From Ignavibacteriota bacterium (GTDB lineage Bacteria; Bacteroidota; Ignavibacteria; Ignavibacteriales; Melioribacteraceae), in the NCBI GenBank assembly GCA_002698995.1, contig PAAX01000019.1:248001-312000 (forward strand): DNA of 64,000 nucleotides. Direction: 5' to 3'. The notes under the pieces were generated by a model. It was not told the DNA's origin and searched no databases. It saw only the letters and a program-made list of their open reading frames with translations. Of the stretch, positions 1-8,749 are shown piece by piece. Position numbers and translations under genes: made by a program. Positions within the stretch are counted from its first letter, which is position 1; every line of letters starts with the position of its first letter.

Positions 1-439
1 TAATTTGTTCAACTGCTTCTTTGTAAGAAATTCCCAGTCTTCCCATTCCGGTTTCAATATTCACATGTACTTTTAATTTTTTGGAAAGTTTCAAGGATGA
101 AAGTTGTTTTATCTGATCAGCATTAGTAATTGTAGGCATTAAATCAAATCTATAATATTCTTTTAACTCATCTGAAGTGAAAGGAGAAAAAGTTAAGATT
201 GGCTGATCAACGATCTTAGATTTTCTTAATTCCTTTCCTTCTTCAAACAAAGCGACAGCATAATAATCCGGTCTATTATTTTTTAATGATTGTAAAGCCT
301 CAACACATTTAATCATTCCATGTCCATAAGCATCAGCTTTTACAACAGCCATCATTTTAGAGTTTTTAACTTTCTTCTTAATTTGTAAATAATTGTATTT
401 TAGATTGGAAAGATTAATTAAAGCGTAAGTCGGTCTCAT
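1..439 (-). CDS. alr: Alanine racemase, N-terminal part (cut by window edge)
   Basis: This gene encodes the PLP-dependent enzyme that converts L-alanine to D-alanine for peptidoglycan. The reading frame starts with ATG at 439 and stays open to base 1, giving 146 codons. The start MRPTYALINLSNL is followed by AVVKADAYGHG at about residues 35-45, the signature that carries the PLP-binding lysine. Further on, VHVNIETGMGRLG matches the conserved barrel segment of the family. The C-terminal half, with the second catalytic tyrosine, lies outside the window. The gene is divergent from the VWA gene at 627. A weak GAAG lies upstream of the ATG. The identification is secure; completeness cannot be judged. 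Confidence 0.93.
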   Translation of the reverse strand, partial: MRPTYALINLSNLKYNYLQIKKKVKNSKMMAVVKADAYGHGMIKCVEALQSLKNNRPDYYAVALFEEGKELRKSKIVDQPILTFSPFTSDELKEYYRFDLMPTITNADQIKQLSSLKLSKKLKVHVNIETGMGRLGISYKEAVEQI

Positions 440-578
440 TAAATATCTTCAATTTTTTGTTTAACAAATTTAATGATTTATTCACATTCAAATCTAATAA
501 TTCGTTTATTTTCTCTCATATTGAATCCATTTACCATATTAATTACTGCTTATGAAAGTATGCAAGGAATAATGTATA

Positions 579-607
579 TTCAAATAAGAACTTTTGTCTG
601 ATATAAT
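579..607 (+). promoter_or_regulatory. Candidate promoter with extended -10 before the VWA/AAA+ genes
   Basis: A perfect TATAAT at 602-607 is preceded by TG one base away, as in an extended -10, and by TTCAAA at 579-584 with 17-base spacing (4 of 6 matches to TTGACA). A transcript starting near 614 would leave a short leader holding the AAAGGG ribosome site before ATG 627. The position fits, but AT-rich DNA makes chance matches common. The rest of 440-578 shows nothing clear. Confidence 0.4.
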
Positions 608-626
608 TGGTTTAGAAAGGGAAAAA

Positions 627-1724
627 ATGATCGGATATAAATTTACTGAATATATTCCGCAAGCCGGAAAAAATAAATTTGAACAGCTTTTAGATGTTTT
701 CCTTCAGCTTCTCAATATCTTTTCAGGTGATGTTTCAGAGGCTTTAACATACCTAAATGAGCTTGATAGAAGATACAACTTAACAGATGATCAATATGGT
801 GTTGGAGATTTCATTCAAGAGCTTAAAGACAGAGGATATATTAAGGATGATGAAAATAATCCTCAGCAGTTTAAAATGACCTCAAAATCCGAACAATCAA
901 TAAGAAAGAAATCTCTGGAAGAAATTTTTAATAAACTGAAAAAAGGTAATACGGGAAACCATAAAACTCCTTACAGCGGACTGGGAGATGAGAATATTTC
1001 TGAAAAAAGAAGTTTCCAATTTGGAGATACTTTAGATCAAATTGATATGACTTCTTCAATTAAAAATTCTCAAATCAATCATGGTCTGGATAATTTTTTC
1101 TTAACTGAAGATGATCTTGAAGTTGATGAAAGAGAATATAAAACTAACACAGCAACCGTATTAATGATTGATATTTCTCATTCAATGATTTTATACGGCG
1201 AAGATAGAATTACACCGGCAAAAAAAGTTGCAATGGCTTTATCTGAATTAATTACAACTCAATATCCAAAAGACACATTGGATATAATTGTATTTGGGAA
1301 TGATGCTTGGCCAATTGAAATCAAAGATCTTCCTTACCTTCAAGTTGGTCCTTATCACACCAATACTTTTGCCGGATTGGAACTTGCAGTTGATATTTTA
1401 AGAAGAAGAAAAACAAACAATAAACAAATCTTTATGATTACTGATGGAAAACCAACTTGCTTAAAAATCGGAATAAAATATTATAAAAACAGTTTTGGTC
1501 TTGATAGAAAGATTATTAATAAAACTTTGGATCAGGCTGCCAGATGCAGAAAACTTGGAATTCCGATAACAACATTTATGTTTGCGAGGGATCCTTATCT
1601 GCAGCAGTTTGTAAGGGATTTTACAAAAATAAATCAAGGACGAGCATACTACAGCAGTCTCAACGGTTTAGGAGAATATCTGTTTGAAGATTTTGTTAGA
1701 AACAGAAGAAAAAATTTAAGGTAA
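627..1724 (+). CDS. VWA-domain protein, partner of an AAA+ ATPase
   Basis: This 365-residue cytoplasmic protein has a C-terminal von Willebrand factor A domain. The metal-ion site is visible as DISHS at about residues 182-186, a threonine in the HTNTF segment near 245, and ITDGKPT near 271-277, so the MIDAS looks complete. The first 160 residues are charged and helical, with no signal peptide or membrane segment. It lies 15 bases before the AAA+ gene. Such pairs (MoxR/ChlI-like ATPase plus VWA protein) act as metal-dependent chaperone-like machines, but their substrates are mostly unknown. I chose ATG 627 because it has AAAGGG at a good distance; an in-frame TTG at 594 would overlap the likely promoter and lacks a ribosome site. 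Confidence 0.82.
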   Translation: MIGYKFTEYIPQAGKNKFEQLLDVFLQLLNIFSGDVSEALTYLNELDRRYNLTDDQYGVGDFIQELKDRGYIKDDENNPQQFKMTSKSEQSIRKKSLEEIFNKLKKGNTGNHKTPYSGLGDENISEKRSFQFGDTLDQIDMTSSIKNSQINHGLDNFFLTEDDLEVDEREYKTNTATVLMIDISHSMILYGEDRITPAKKVAMALSELITTQYPKDTLDIIVFGNDAWPIEIKDLPYLQVGPYHTNTFAGLELAVDILRRRKTNNKQIFMITDGKPTCLKIGIKYYKNSFGLDRKIINKTLDQAARCRKLGIPITTFMFARDPYLQQFVRDFTKINQGRAYYSSLNGLGEYLFEDFVRNRRKNLR

Positions 1725-1739
1725 AGGAGCATAAATTAA

Positions 1740-3260
1740 ATGATAAAGAATTTTGAAAAAATAAAAACTCTTAGCGATCTTAAAAAATCCGGTTATGTAT
1801 CAAGATCAATTAAGGAAGAAATGAGAGAAAATCTAATTGCTTCTTTAAGAGGAAACAAAAATCCATTCAGCGGAATAATTGGATATGATGAAACGGTAAT
1901 TCCGGATATTCAATCATCAATATTATCAAGACATAATTTAATTCTGCTTGGTTTGCGTGGACAAGCAAAAACAAAAATAGCGAGATTGATGGTAAATCTT
2001 CTTGATGAGTATATGCCGATAATTGAAGGCTCAGAGTTAAATGACGATCCGTTAAATCCTATTTCTCGTTATGGAAAAGATAAACTTGCTGAGTTTGGCG
2101 ATAATACTCCGATTGAGTGGATTAGCAGAGATGAAAGATATACAGAAAAACTTGCAACTCCCGATGTAACAATAGCAGATTTGATTGGTGATGTTGATCC
2201 TATAAAAGCCGCATCACTAAAACTTCCCTATTCAGATGAAAGAGTGATCCATTTTGGATTAATTCCAAGATCTCACAGAGGTATATTTGTAATAAATGAA
2301 CTCCCCGATCTGCAGGCTAGAATTCAAGTTGCACTATTTAATATTCTTCAGGAAAAAGATGTGCAGATTAGAGGATTTAAAGTAAGACTTCATCTTGATG
2401 TACAATTTATCTTTACGGCAAATCCAGAGGATTATACAAACCGAGGATCAATTGTAACTCCTCTTAAAGATAGAATTGATTCTCAAATTCTAACTCACTA
2501 TCCAAAATCATTAAAGATTTCAAAACAGATAACACAGACCGAAGCCAAATTAACTGAAGATCAAAATAAATCTGTTATTCCTAATGAACTGGTCAAAGAT
2601 TTAGTAGAACAGATTTCATTTGAAGCTAGAGAGAGTGAATATGTAGATTCAAAAAGTGGTGTATCTGCACGATTAACAATTTCAGCCTATGAAAATTTGA
2701 TTTCAACTGCAGAAAGAAGAATGCTGATTAATAATGAAAAGAAAACAACTCCCCGTATTTCTGATTTTATTGGTGTAATTCCATCAATTACAGGCAAAGT
2801 TGAATTAGTTTATGAAGGAGAACAGGAAGGACCATTTAAAGTTGCAAATATTCTAATCAGCAAAGCGATTCGTACTCAATTTGAACATTACTTTCCATCT
2901 CCAGATTTAATCAAAAAGAAGAAATTAGAAAATCCTTATCAAGAAATTATAACTTGGTTTAATAAAGGAAATTCAGTCGACCTCTTAACTACAATTTCAG
3001 ATAATGATTACAAATCGATTTTAGATTTAGTACCGGGACTTCAAAAAGTAGTTGATAAATATGTCCCCGATTTGGATACTCATGAACTTTATTTGTTTAT
3101 GGAATTTCTGCTTCATGGATTAGCAGAATATAGTTTATTAAGCAAGCATCATATTGAATTTGGCACAAAGTTTAAAGATATGCTCAGCAGTATGTTTTCA
3201 AACCAAGTAGAAGATGAAAATGATCAAGATTATTTTAATGATGATGATTACAAATACTAG
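1740..3260 (+). CDS. MoxR/ChlI-like AAA+ ATPase
   Basis: This 506-residue protein is an AAA+ ATPase of the magnesium-chelatase subunit I/MoxR type. The P-loop region is GLRGQAKT at residues 71-78. The Walker B region reads IFVINELPDL at about 182-191, with Asn where most AAA+ proteins have Asp. Sensor 1 is TANPEDYTNRG at 226-236, followed by TPLKDRID with the arginine of this branch. From memory, the NELPDL form recurs in this subfamily, so it need not mean an inactive enzyme. It sits directly after the VWA gene, and the two proteins very likely work as a complex. There are no bacteriochlorophyll or methanol dehydrogenase genes nearby, so pigment metal insertion is not implied. The substrate is unknown. 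Confidence 0.85.
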   Translation: MIKNFEKIKTLSDLKKSGYVSRSIKEEMRENLIASLRGNKNPFSGIIGYDETVIPDIQSSILSRHNLILLGLRGQAKTKIARLMVNLLDEYMPIIEGSELNDDPLNPISRYGKDKLAEFGDNTPIEWISRDERYTEKLATPDVTIADLIGDVDPIKAASLKLPYSDERVIHFGLIPRSHRGIFVINELPDLQARIQVALFNILQEKDVQIRGFKVRLHLDVQFIFTANPEDYTNRGSIVTPLKDRIDSQILTHYPKSLKISKQITQTEAKLTEDQNKSVIPNELVKDLVEQISFEARESEYVDSKSGVSARLTISAYENLISTAERRMLINNEKKTTPRISDFIGVIPSITGKVELVYEGEQEGPFKVANILISKAIRTQFEHYFPSPDLIKKKKLENPYQEIITWFNKGNSVDLLTTISDNDYKSILDLVPGLQKVVDKYVPDLDTHELYLFMEFLLHGLAEYSLLSKHHIEFGTKFKDMLSSMFSNQVEDENDQDYFNDDDYKY

Positions 3261-3347
3261 ATTATTATTTCAATTTATTTTTAAGATGAATAGAAGTCAA
3301 AATTTCATTATTCTTTAGCTTCTTATATTATTCATTTTGGAGGATTA

Positions 3348-3671
3348 ATGTTAGTTACAACTACAAACTCACTTGAGGGAAAAAGAATAGTAAAATATTT
3401 AGGTTTAGTAACCGGTGAAGCTATAATGGGAGCAAATCTATTCAAAGATTTTTTTGCCGGTATTAGAGATATTGTTGGAGGTCGTTCTTCAGCTTATGAA
3501 AAAGAATTAAGACAAGCTAAAGAAATTGCACTTAGAGAAATGCAGGAACAAGCCAGCATTCTAGGTGGAAATGCTGTTATTGCTGTTGATCTTGATTATG
3601 AAACTATTGGTCAAGGTGGAAGTATGTTAATGGTTACAGCAAGCGGAACTGCAGTTGTAATTGAAGATTAA
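3348..3671 (+). CDS. YbjQ/UPF0145 family protein
   Basis: This 107-residue protein matches the YbjQ (UPF0145) family along its full length. It has the start [21 protein letters not shown], the central stretch [21 protein letters not shown], and [18 protein letters not shown] near the end. The family forms small pentameric rings; it has been called heavy-metal-binding, but its role is not established. A strong GGAGG ribosome site precedes the ATG at 3348. It follows the AAA+ gene by 87 bases in the same direction and is followed at once by a strong hairpin, so it is the last gene of its transcript. A functional link to the VWA/AAA+ pair is possible but unsupported. Confidence 0.88.
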   Translation: MLVTTTNSLEGKRIVKYLGLVTGEAIMGANLFKDFFAGIRDIVGGRSSAYEKELRQAKEIALREMQEQASILGGNAVIAVDLDYETIGQGGSMLMVTASGTAVVIED

Positions 3672-3677
3672 TAAATA

Positions 3678-3718
3678 GAGACGAGGCAGTTATTTATTTG
3701 CTTAGTTCGCCTCGTCTC
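3678..3718 (+). terminator. Hairpin between convergent genes
   Basis: A perfect 10-bp inverted repeat (GAGACGAGGC at 3678-3687, GCCTCGTCTC at 3709-3718) encloses a 21-base loop. It starts 7 bases after the YbjQ stop and lies 18 bases from the stop of the minus-strand transporter. The plus-strand side has an AT-rich but interrupted T run. It probably ends plus-strand transcription and may serve both strands. Confidence 0.6.
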
Positions 3719-3736
3719 ATTTAATAATTTTATAAA

Positions 3737-5305
3737 TTATTCGTGTTTAGTTTTGAATCCTTTTACCATCCATGTTTTAGCAAATATTAATGCTACCGGT
3801 GAAACGATTGCAATAAAACCATAAATAAGCCACATCATTTCAGTGTTCATTTCTGATGGTGAAACACCTTCTGGACAGTAATTCATCAAGAACCAGCCAG
3901 AATATAATGAAGTAATAACTTTTGTTAAGAACCAAGGGAATTGACCTATTCCCATGTAAATTCCGGTCATATTTTTTGGAGCAATTTCAGCTACCCATTG
4001 TAAAAATCTGGGCTGCCACATTGCTTCACCAATAGTCATTAAAATCAAATATGCCATTAACGTATAAAAATTTGGACCTAATACTAAAATGAAAGTTGGA
4101 GCCGCCATTACAAATGTTCCTATTATCATCATATTGTAAGTATTCTTTTTTGCTGTTAATGCGGTGACCATTGGAGTTAAAATAAAAATCAAAATTGGAT
4201 TTAGATTAACGAAGAATTCAAAATTCTCTGAAACAAATCCGTCAAAAGCACGGCTTGTATATTGCGGCAGTGTAAGCCAATTATGTGCAAACAATGTCTG
4301 TACCGGAATTAAAGCAAAAATAAAGAACAAAAATCTTAAATCTCTTATAGGGAAATTCTTTATATAATATTGGATTCTTTCTTTTGCAGAAAGCTCATCC
4401 ATTTCTGATTTTTCTTCTTTTACATCTGTGTCACCATTTTCTTTTCTGATTTCATCAACTGCTTTTGCCATTGCCTTATTTGTTATAAAGAAGAAAACAA
4501 CCATAATTCCAACAAATGTAAGTGCAACATAAACCCAAAATACGCCGGTTATATCAAATGCCTTTCTGATTGGAGGAGAAATAATTCCAGGTAAAAAACC
4601 GCCAAGATTCATAAGCGCATAAAGCATTGCATAACCCATTGCGGCAGTTTTAGGAGTTGTTAACTGCTTAACTCCTGCATATGCTGCCGGCTGATAAATA
4701 CCGTAGCCAAGAATAATTCCCATAATTCCTAACATCGAAATCCAATGAGACGAATTCCATAATCCGGAAGCTCCCATATCCGGCGATAACGTAAGCATTA
4801 TTCTACCAACCAGCATTAAAGAGAGTGCTATAAGCAAAGATTTTCTTAAACCAATCCAATCAACAGTTGCACCTAGAAAAAGCATTGCAATAGTAATTCC
4901 GGCGGTTAAAAATCCAACCATTCTGCCGGCATCTATATCATCTAAACCAACAAATTGATTAAAGAAAATTGCTAAAAGTCCTACAACACCAAAATATGTC
5001 AATCCTTCTAAAACATATGAAAAATTCAATCCGAATAAGGCTTGTGATGTTTTAGATAAATCTACAAACGGCTGAGTTAAATCCATTACTATATTTGTAA
5101 AAAATGAATCTTTAGATTTTCCATTAACTTTTTTATCCTTCATAAAAAGTATAACAAAGAAAGCTACCATTGGAAATAACAAAGCAAATGGAAGCCAACT
5201 TAAACCGTTGTAGCCTTTTGTTATTGCAAGTCTTAATGTACCCAATGAAAAAAAGATATAGGCAATAACTGCTAATCCAATAAATACAACTAATAAATCA
5301 CTCAT
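3737..5305 (-). CDS. MFS transporter, POT/peptide-transporter-like
   Basis: This inner-membrane transporter of 522 residues has about 14 hydrophobic segments. After two N-terminal helices and a charged loop (KDKKVNGKSKDS), the core starts at about residue 90 with YVLEGLTYFGVVGLL and then ATVDWIGLRKSLLIALS. This layout (an aromatic-rich first core helix followed by the D-W-I-G-x-R-K loop) resembles proton-coupled oligopeptide or nucleoside transporters of the major facilitator superfamily. A C-terminal segment, IAPKNMTGIYMGIGQFPW, is shared in style with the second transporter in this window at 54480 (IAPPDKVALYMGYFYW), so the two are probably distant paralogues. It lies 16 bases after murB and may be co-transcribed with it. 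The substrate cannot be assigned. Confidence 0.75.
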   Translation of the reverse strand: MSDLLVVFIGLAVIAYIFFSLGTLRLAITKGYNGLSWLPFALLFPMVAFFVILFMKDKKVNGKSKDSFFTNIVMDLTQPFVDLSKTSQALFGLNFSYVLEGLTYFGVVGLLAIFFNQFVGLDDIDAGRMVGFLTAGITIAMLFLGATVDWIGLRKSLLIALSLMLVGRIMLTLSPDMGASGLWNSSHWISMLGIMGIILGYGIYQPAAYAGVKQLTTPKTAAMGYAMLYALMNLGGFLPGIISPPIRKAFDITGVFWVYVALTFVGIMVVFFFITNKAMAKAVDEIRKENGDTDVKEEKSEMDELSAKERIQYYIKNFPIRDLRFLFFIFALIPVQTLFAHNWLTLPQYTSRAFDGFVSENFEFFVNLNPILIFILTPMVTALTAKKNTYNMMIIGTFVMAAPTFILVLGPNFYTLMAYLILMTIGEAMWQPRFLQWVAEIAPKNMTGIYMGIGQFPWFLTKVITSLYSGWFLMNYCPEGVSPSEMNTEMMWLIYGFIAIVSPVALIFAKTWMVKGFKTKHE

Positions 5306-5321
5306 AGATTAACCTTTTTTA

Positions 5322-6338
5322 TTATATGATATTTACTTCCGGTATTAATTCTATTCCGAAATTTTTCTTTACTTCGTTCTGTATATATAGTGCTAAATCT
5401 AAAATTTCTTTACCTGATGCATTTCCATTATTAATTAAAACTAAAGCTTGATTTTTATAAGTACCTGCATTCCCCATTTGAATTCCCTTTAAACCCGATT
5501 TTTCAATCAGCCATCCAGCCGGAATTTTAAATTCATTTTCATTAATTATATAATTGGGAATCTGTTCATATCCCTTTTGAAGAAATAATAATTTGCTTTT
5601 ATCTATAGTCGGATTCTTAAAGAAACTTCCGGCATTACCAATCTTTAATGGATCAGGAAGCTTTGATTCTCTTACTCTTTTTACTGCTTCGGAAACAACT
5701 TTAATTGTCAATTCAGAAGGATTTATAATTTCGATTTCTTTCTTTAATGAATCATACTCAATATTGATTTTCGGATTTTTACTCAATTTAAATTTAACAT
5801 CGGTAATAATAAATTGATCTTTGTATTCATCCTTAAATATGCTGTATCTGTAATTAAATCTGCATTCTTGGTTTTTAAATCTAACTTCTTCCAAAGTATG
5901 AATATTAATAGCTGTTAATTCAAGAAAAGTATCTTTTAGTTCAACTCCATAAGCACCGATATTCTGAATAGGAGAAGCTCCAACTTTACCCGGAATTAAT
6001 TTTAAATTTTCAATCCCGCCATAATTATTATTAACTGCAAAATCTACTAAATCATCCCACACTTCCCCGCCGGAAGCAGAAATAATCACTTCATTCTCAT
6101 TTACATCTTCAACGGTAATGCCTTTTATATTATTTGCAATTATTAATCCGTTATAATTTTTAGTAAATAAAATATTGCTGCCGCCGCCAAGAATTAATTT
6201 TTGTTCGCTTTTGTATTTCTCTTCACTTAATAATTGTAATAAATCATTTACTGAGGATATTTCAGCAAAGTATTTTGAAGATACATCAATTCCGAATGTA
6301 TTTAAATTTTTCAGTGATTCATTTTCTTCAATAATCAT
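5322..6338 (-). CDS. murB: UDP-N-acetylenolpyruvoylglucosamine reductase
   Basis: MurB is the FAD enzyme that uses NADPH to reduce UDP-GlcNAc-enolpyruvate to UDP-MurNAc in cytoplasmic peptidoglycan synthesis. The 338-residue protein begins with the family's NTFGI segment and has the FAD-binding loop LGGGSNILF at about residues 49-57. IPGKVGASPIQNIGAYGVE follows in the middle. The tyrosine-bearing YRYSIF loop and GNAGSFFKNP, with the catalytic serine, come later. Length and the Y-loop fit the E. coli (type I) form. It is 11 bases downstream of comEC and 16 upstream of the transporter. The rest of the mur cluster is not here, so this is a stand-alone murB. Confidence 0.95.
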   Translation of the reverse strand: MIIEENESLKNLNTFGIDVSSKYFAEISSVNDLLQLLSEEKYKSEQKLILGGGSNILFTKNYNGLIIANNIKGITVEDVNENEVIISASGGEVWDDLVDFAVNNNYGGIENLKLIPGKVGASPIQNIGAYGVELKDTFLELTAINIHTLEEVRFKNQECRFNYRYSIFKDEYKDQFIITDVKFKLSKNPKINIEYDSLKKEIEIINPSELTIKVVSEAVKRVRESKLPDPLKIGNAGSFFKNPTIDKSKLLFLQKGYEQIPNYIINENEFKIPAGWLIEKSGLKGIQMGNAGTYKNQALVLINNGNASGKEILDLALYIQNEVKKNFGIELIPEVNII

Positions 6339-6349
6339 AGATATTTATC

Positions 6350-8749
6350 TTAATTAGAAAGTGTAAATGTATCAAAATTTCGCCAATCTATGAATTTATA
6401 ATTTTCACCATCCGATTGAATTATAATTGCGCCACTTTTATCTGTTCGTTTATAATTTATATCCATTTGTTCTAGTCTTTGCAGAATAATATCTGAAGGA
6501 TGATTAAAACGATTTTCTATTCCGGCACTAATAATTCCAACTTCCGGTGCAACAAAATCCAAGAATCTTTCAGAACTGCTGGTTTTACTTCCATGATGAC
6601 CCAGTTTAAGAACATCGCTGTCCAAAAACTTTCCAAACTTATTTACTAGATATCTTTCGGAAGGAATCTCAGCATCTCCGGTAAACAAGAATGAATTATC
6701 ACCATGAATCAGTTTTATTACACCACTTTTGTTATTCGAATCAAATCTTTTAGATACAAAATCTGTAGTATCACTTAGAAAATAAAGTGATGTGTTTCCG
6801 ATACTTAAAATATTTTGATGATAATATCTATATACAGTTCTTTGTTCAGTGAGAAAATTCAAAAATTCTTTTTCTTTACGAACACTTAAATCTGTCACTG
6901 GTTTATAAACAGTATCTATAATTCCATTCTCAATCAAATAATGAATACCCAAATAATGATCAGCATCTAAATGTGAAATGAAGGCATAATCAATCTTATC
7001 AATTTTCAATTGTTTTAGTAATGGATGAATTATATGCTTGCCAGTATCAAAATACTTTGTTGCATTTCCGGCATCAATTAATGCGGTTTTACCATTTGGG
7101 AAATTAATTAAAAATGCATCTCCTTGATCAACATCAATATAAATCAAAGTTAGAAGGTTTTCTTTGATTATAGATTTATCATCAAATTTAGAGTAAAGGA
7201 AATAATTGATTATAAGTAACAGAATCACAATAAATTTTATTGATAGTCTAAATCCATAAAAGGTTTTGGAAAGAATGAATCCAATAACAATGTAAAATAA
7301 AATCCCGTCATAGATCGAAAAATTAATTACATCTAAAAATGCTAAAGGAATATTTGAAAATAATCCGACAAAATTAAATAACAGAGTTACTAACATGTTA
7401 TTTGCAGCACCATAAATAAATCCAAACCAAGGAGTAAAAGAACCCAGTATTAGACTAACAATTCCAAGAGGAAGAATTAATCCTACTAATGGAATTACGA
7501 TAATGTTGGCAAAGATTGCAATTACAGAAAGCTTTCCAAAATAAAATAAAGTAAAAGGAAGTGTTCCTATTTGTGCTGCAATTGAAACTGAGGCAAATAA
7601 CAAAATTTGTTTATAAAACTTTTTGAGTTTCAGTTTTTCTATTCTTTTAGAAAATCTTGGCATTAAAATTAAAATTGCTGCAACAGCTGAAAACGAGAGT
7701 TGGAATCCGGGTGTAAATAAATCATTAGGATTAATAAGAAGAATGATAAAAGCCGCAATTGATAATGCATTAATCCCGTTGTATTCACGATTTAATAAAA
7801 ATACTGATAGTCCGGTAATTGACATTACACTTGCTCTAAAAACAGAAGCAGGACTATTTGTAAGTAAAAGAAAGAAAAGCAGTCCAATTATAGTAAGAGA
7901 AATTCTCAAAATTATATTGGTTCTATTAAAGAGTATCAAAAATATTAACATGATGTACCCGACATGAAGACCGGATACAGCAAGTGCATGTACAACACCG
8001 CTGTTTATAAATTCTTCTCTCGTTTCATAATCGATTAATTTTCTATCAGCTAAAAGAAGTCCACGCAATAATCCATAAGTTTCTTTATTATGAAAACGAC
8101 TTAATTTCTCATCAATTCCTTTTCTTAATTCAAAAATAAATTGAGGAAAAAAATTTGATTGATCATCAACAATCTTTAAATCTGATTTTCTATAAATATT
8201 GAATAAACCATTGATACCTTCCGATTCGAGATATTTCTGATAATTAAACTCTCCCGGATTTCTAGTTTCTCTTCCTTTCTGCAATGTTCCTTTAAGAATT
8301 ACTTTTGTGCCAATTTTCAACTTCTCAAAAGTTCTTGATAAATTTTTATCAAAAACTCTTGTTAGTAATATCAATTCCGAACTGTAATATTCCTTGTTAG
8401 CAAATAAAGAATCCGTTCTTACTTTAAAACTAATTCTATCATTCTGAATTAAATCTATATCAGTTATCTCACCAAATAAAAGAGCATTATTGATTTTAGG
8501 ATCTTCAAAAGGATATGAAACCGATCTAAGATTTCTAACTTCGGAGTATGTCAATCCCGCGACAAAAATTATAAAATAAACTAGAATTACAGATAGATTA
8601 AATTTCTTTAACCAAGCAAGTAAAATAGAAAGCGAAATTGTAACTGCAGATGAAATAAATAAGACTGGTATTGAAGAATTAAAATATTTAGAGAAGATAA
8701 TTCCAATAATAAAAAATAAGGCAAATTTTATTAATGGATATCTGTTCAC
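6350..8749 (-). CDS. comEC: ComEC/Rec2-family DNA uptake channel
   Basis: This 799-residue inner-membrane protein is the predicted channel that brings single-stranded DNA into the cytoplasm during natural transformation. It has N-terminal membrane helices, a DUF4131-like soluble region (about 60-200), and the competence domain with HALAVSGLHVG at 254-264 followed by many helices to about 510. A C-terminal metallo-beta-lactamase domain carries SHLDADHYLG near 590 and GHHGS later. All three parts of full-length ComEC are present. The start is a GTG that overlaps the stop of the upstream gene as GTGA, which suggests translational coupling. No other competence genes are in the window. Confidence 0.92.
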   Translation of the reverse strand: MNRYPLIKFALFFIIGIIFSKYFNSSIPVLFISSAVTISLSILLAWLKKFNLSVILVYFIIFVAGLTYSEVRNLRSVSYPFEDPKINNALLFGEITDIDLIQNDRISFKVRTDSLFANKEYYSSELILLTRVFDKNLSRTFEKLKIGTKVILKGTLQKGRETRNPGEFNYQKYLESEGINGLFNIYRKSDLKIVDDQSNFFPQFIFELRKGIDEKLSRFHNKETYGLLRGLLLADRKLIDYETREEFINSGVVHALAVSGLHVGYIMLIFLILFNRTNIILRISLTIIGLLFFLLLTNSPASVFRASVMSITGLSVFLLNREYNGINALSIAAFIILLINPNDLFTPGFQLSFSAVAAILILMPRFSKRIEKLKLKKFYKQILLFASVSIAAQIGTLPFTLFYFGKLSVIAIFANIIVIPLVGLILPLGIVSLILGSFTPWFGFIYGAANNMLVTLLFNFVGLFSNIPLAFLDVINFSIYDGILFYIVIGFILSKTFYGFRLSIKFIVILLLIINYFLYSKFDDKSIIKENLLTLIYIDVDQGDAFLINFPNGKTALIDAGNATKYFDTGKHIIHPLLKQLKIDKIDYAFISHLDADHYLGIHYLIENGIIDTVYKPVTDLSVRKEKEFLNFLTEQRTVYRYYHQNILSIGNTSLYFLSDTTDFVSKRFDSNNKSGVIKLIHGDNSFLFTGDAEIPSERYLVNKFGKFLDSDVLKLGHHGSKTSSSERFLDFVAPEVGIISAGIENRFNHPSDIILQRLEQMDINYKRTDKSGAIIIQSDGENYKFIDWRNFDTFTLSN

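Noticed and set aside
594-626. TTG start at 594 for the VWA gene
   Set aside because: No ribosome site precedes it and it overlaps a likely TATAAT promoter; ATG 627 has AAAGGG at good spacing.
1740-3260. The AAA+ gene as part of a bacteriochlorophyll magnesium chelatase
   Set aside because: No chlorophyll genes are nearby and the organism appears to be a respiring heterotroph; the similarity is to the wider MoxR/ChlI fold.
7623-7967. A 114-codon plus-strand ORF inside comEC
   Set aside because: It lies opposite the conserved competence domain and has no ribosome site; a shadow of the real gene. The same holds for the other opposite-strand ORFs inside conserved genes, such as 45301-45645 and 48801-49148.
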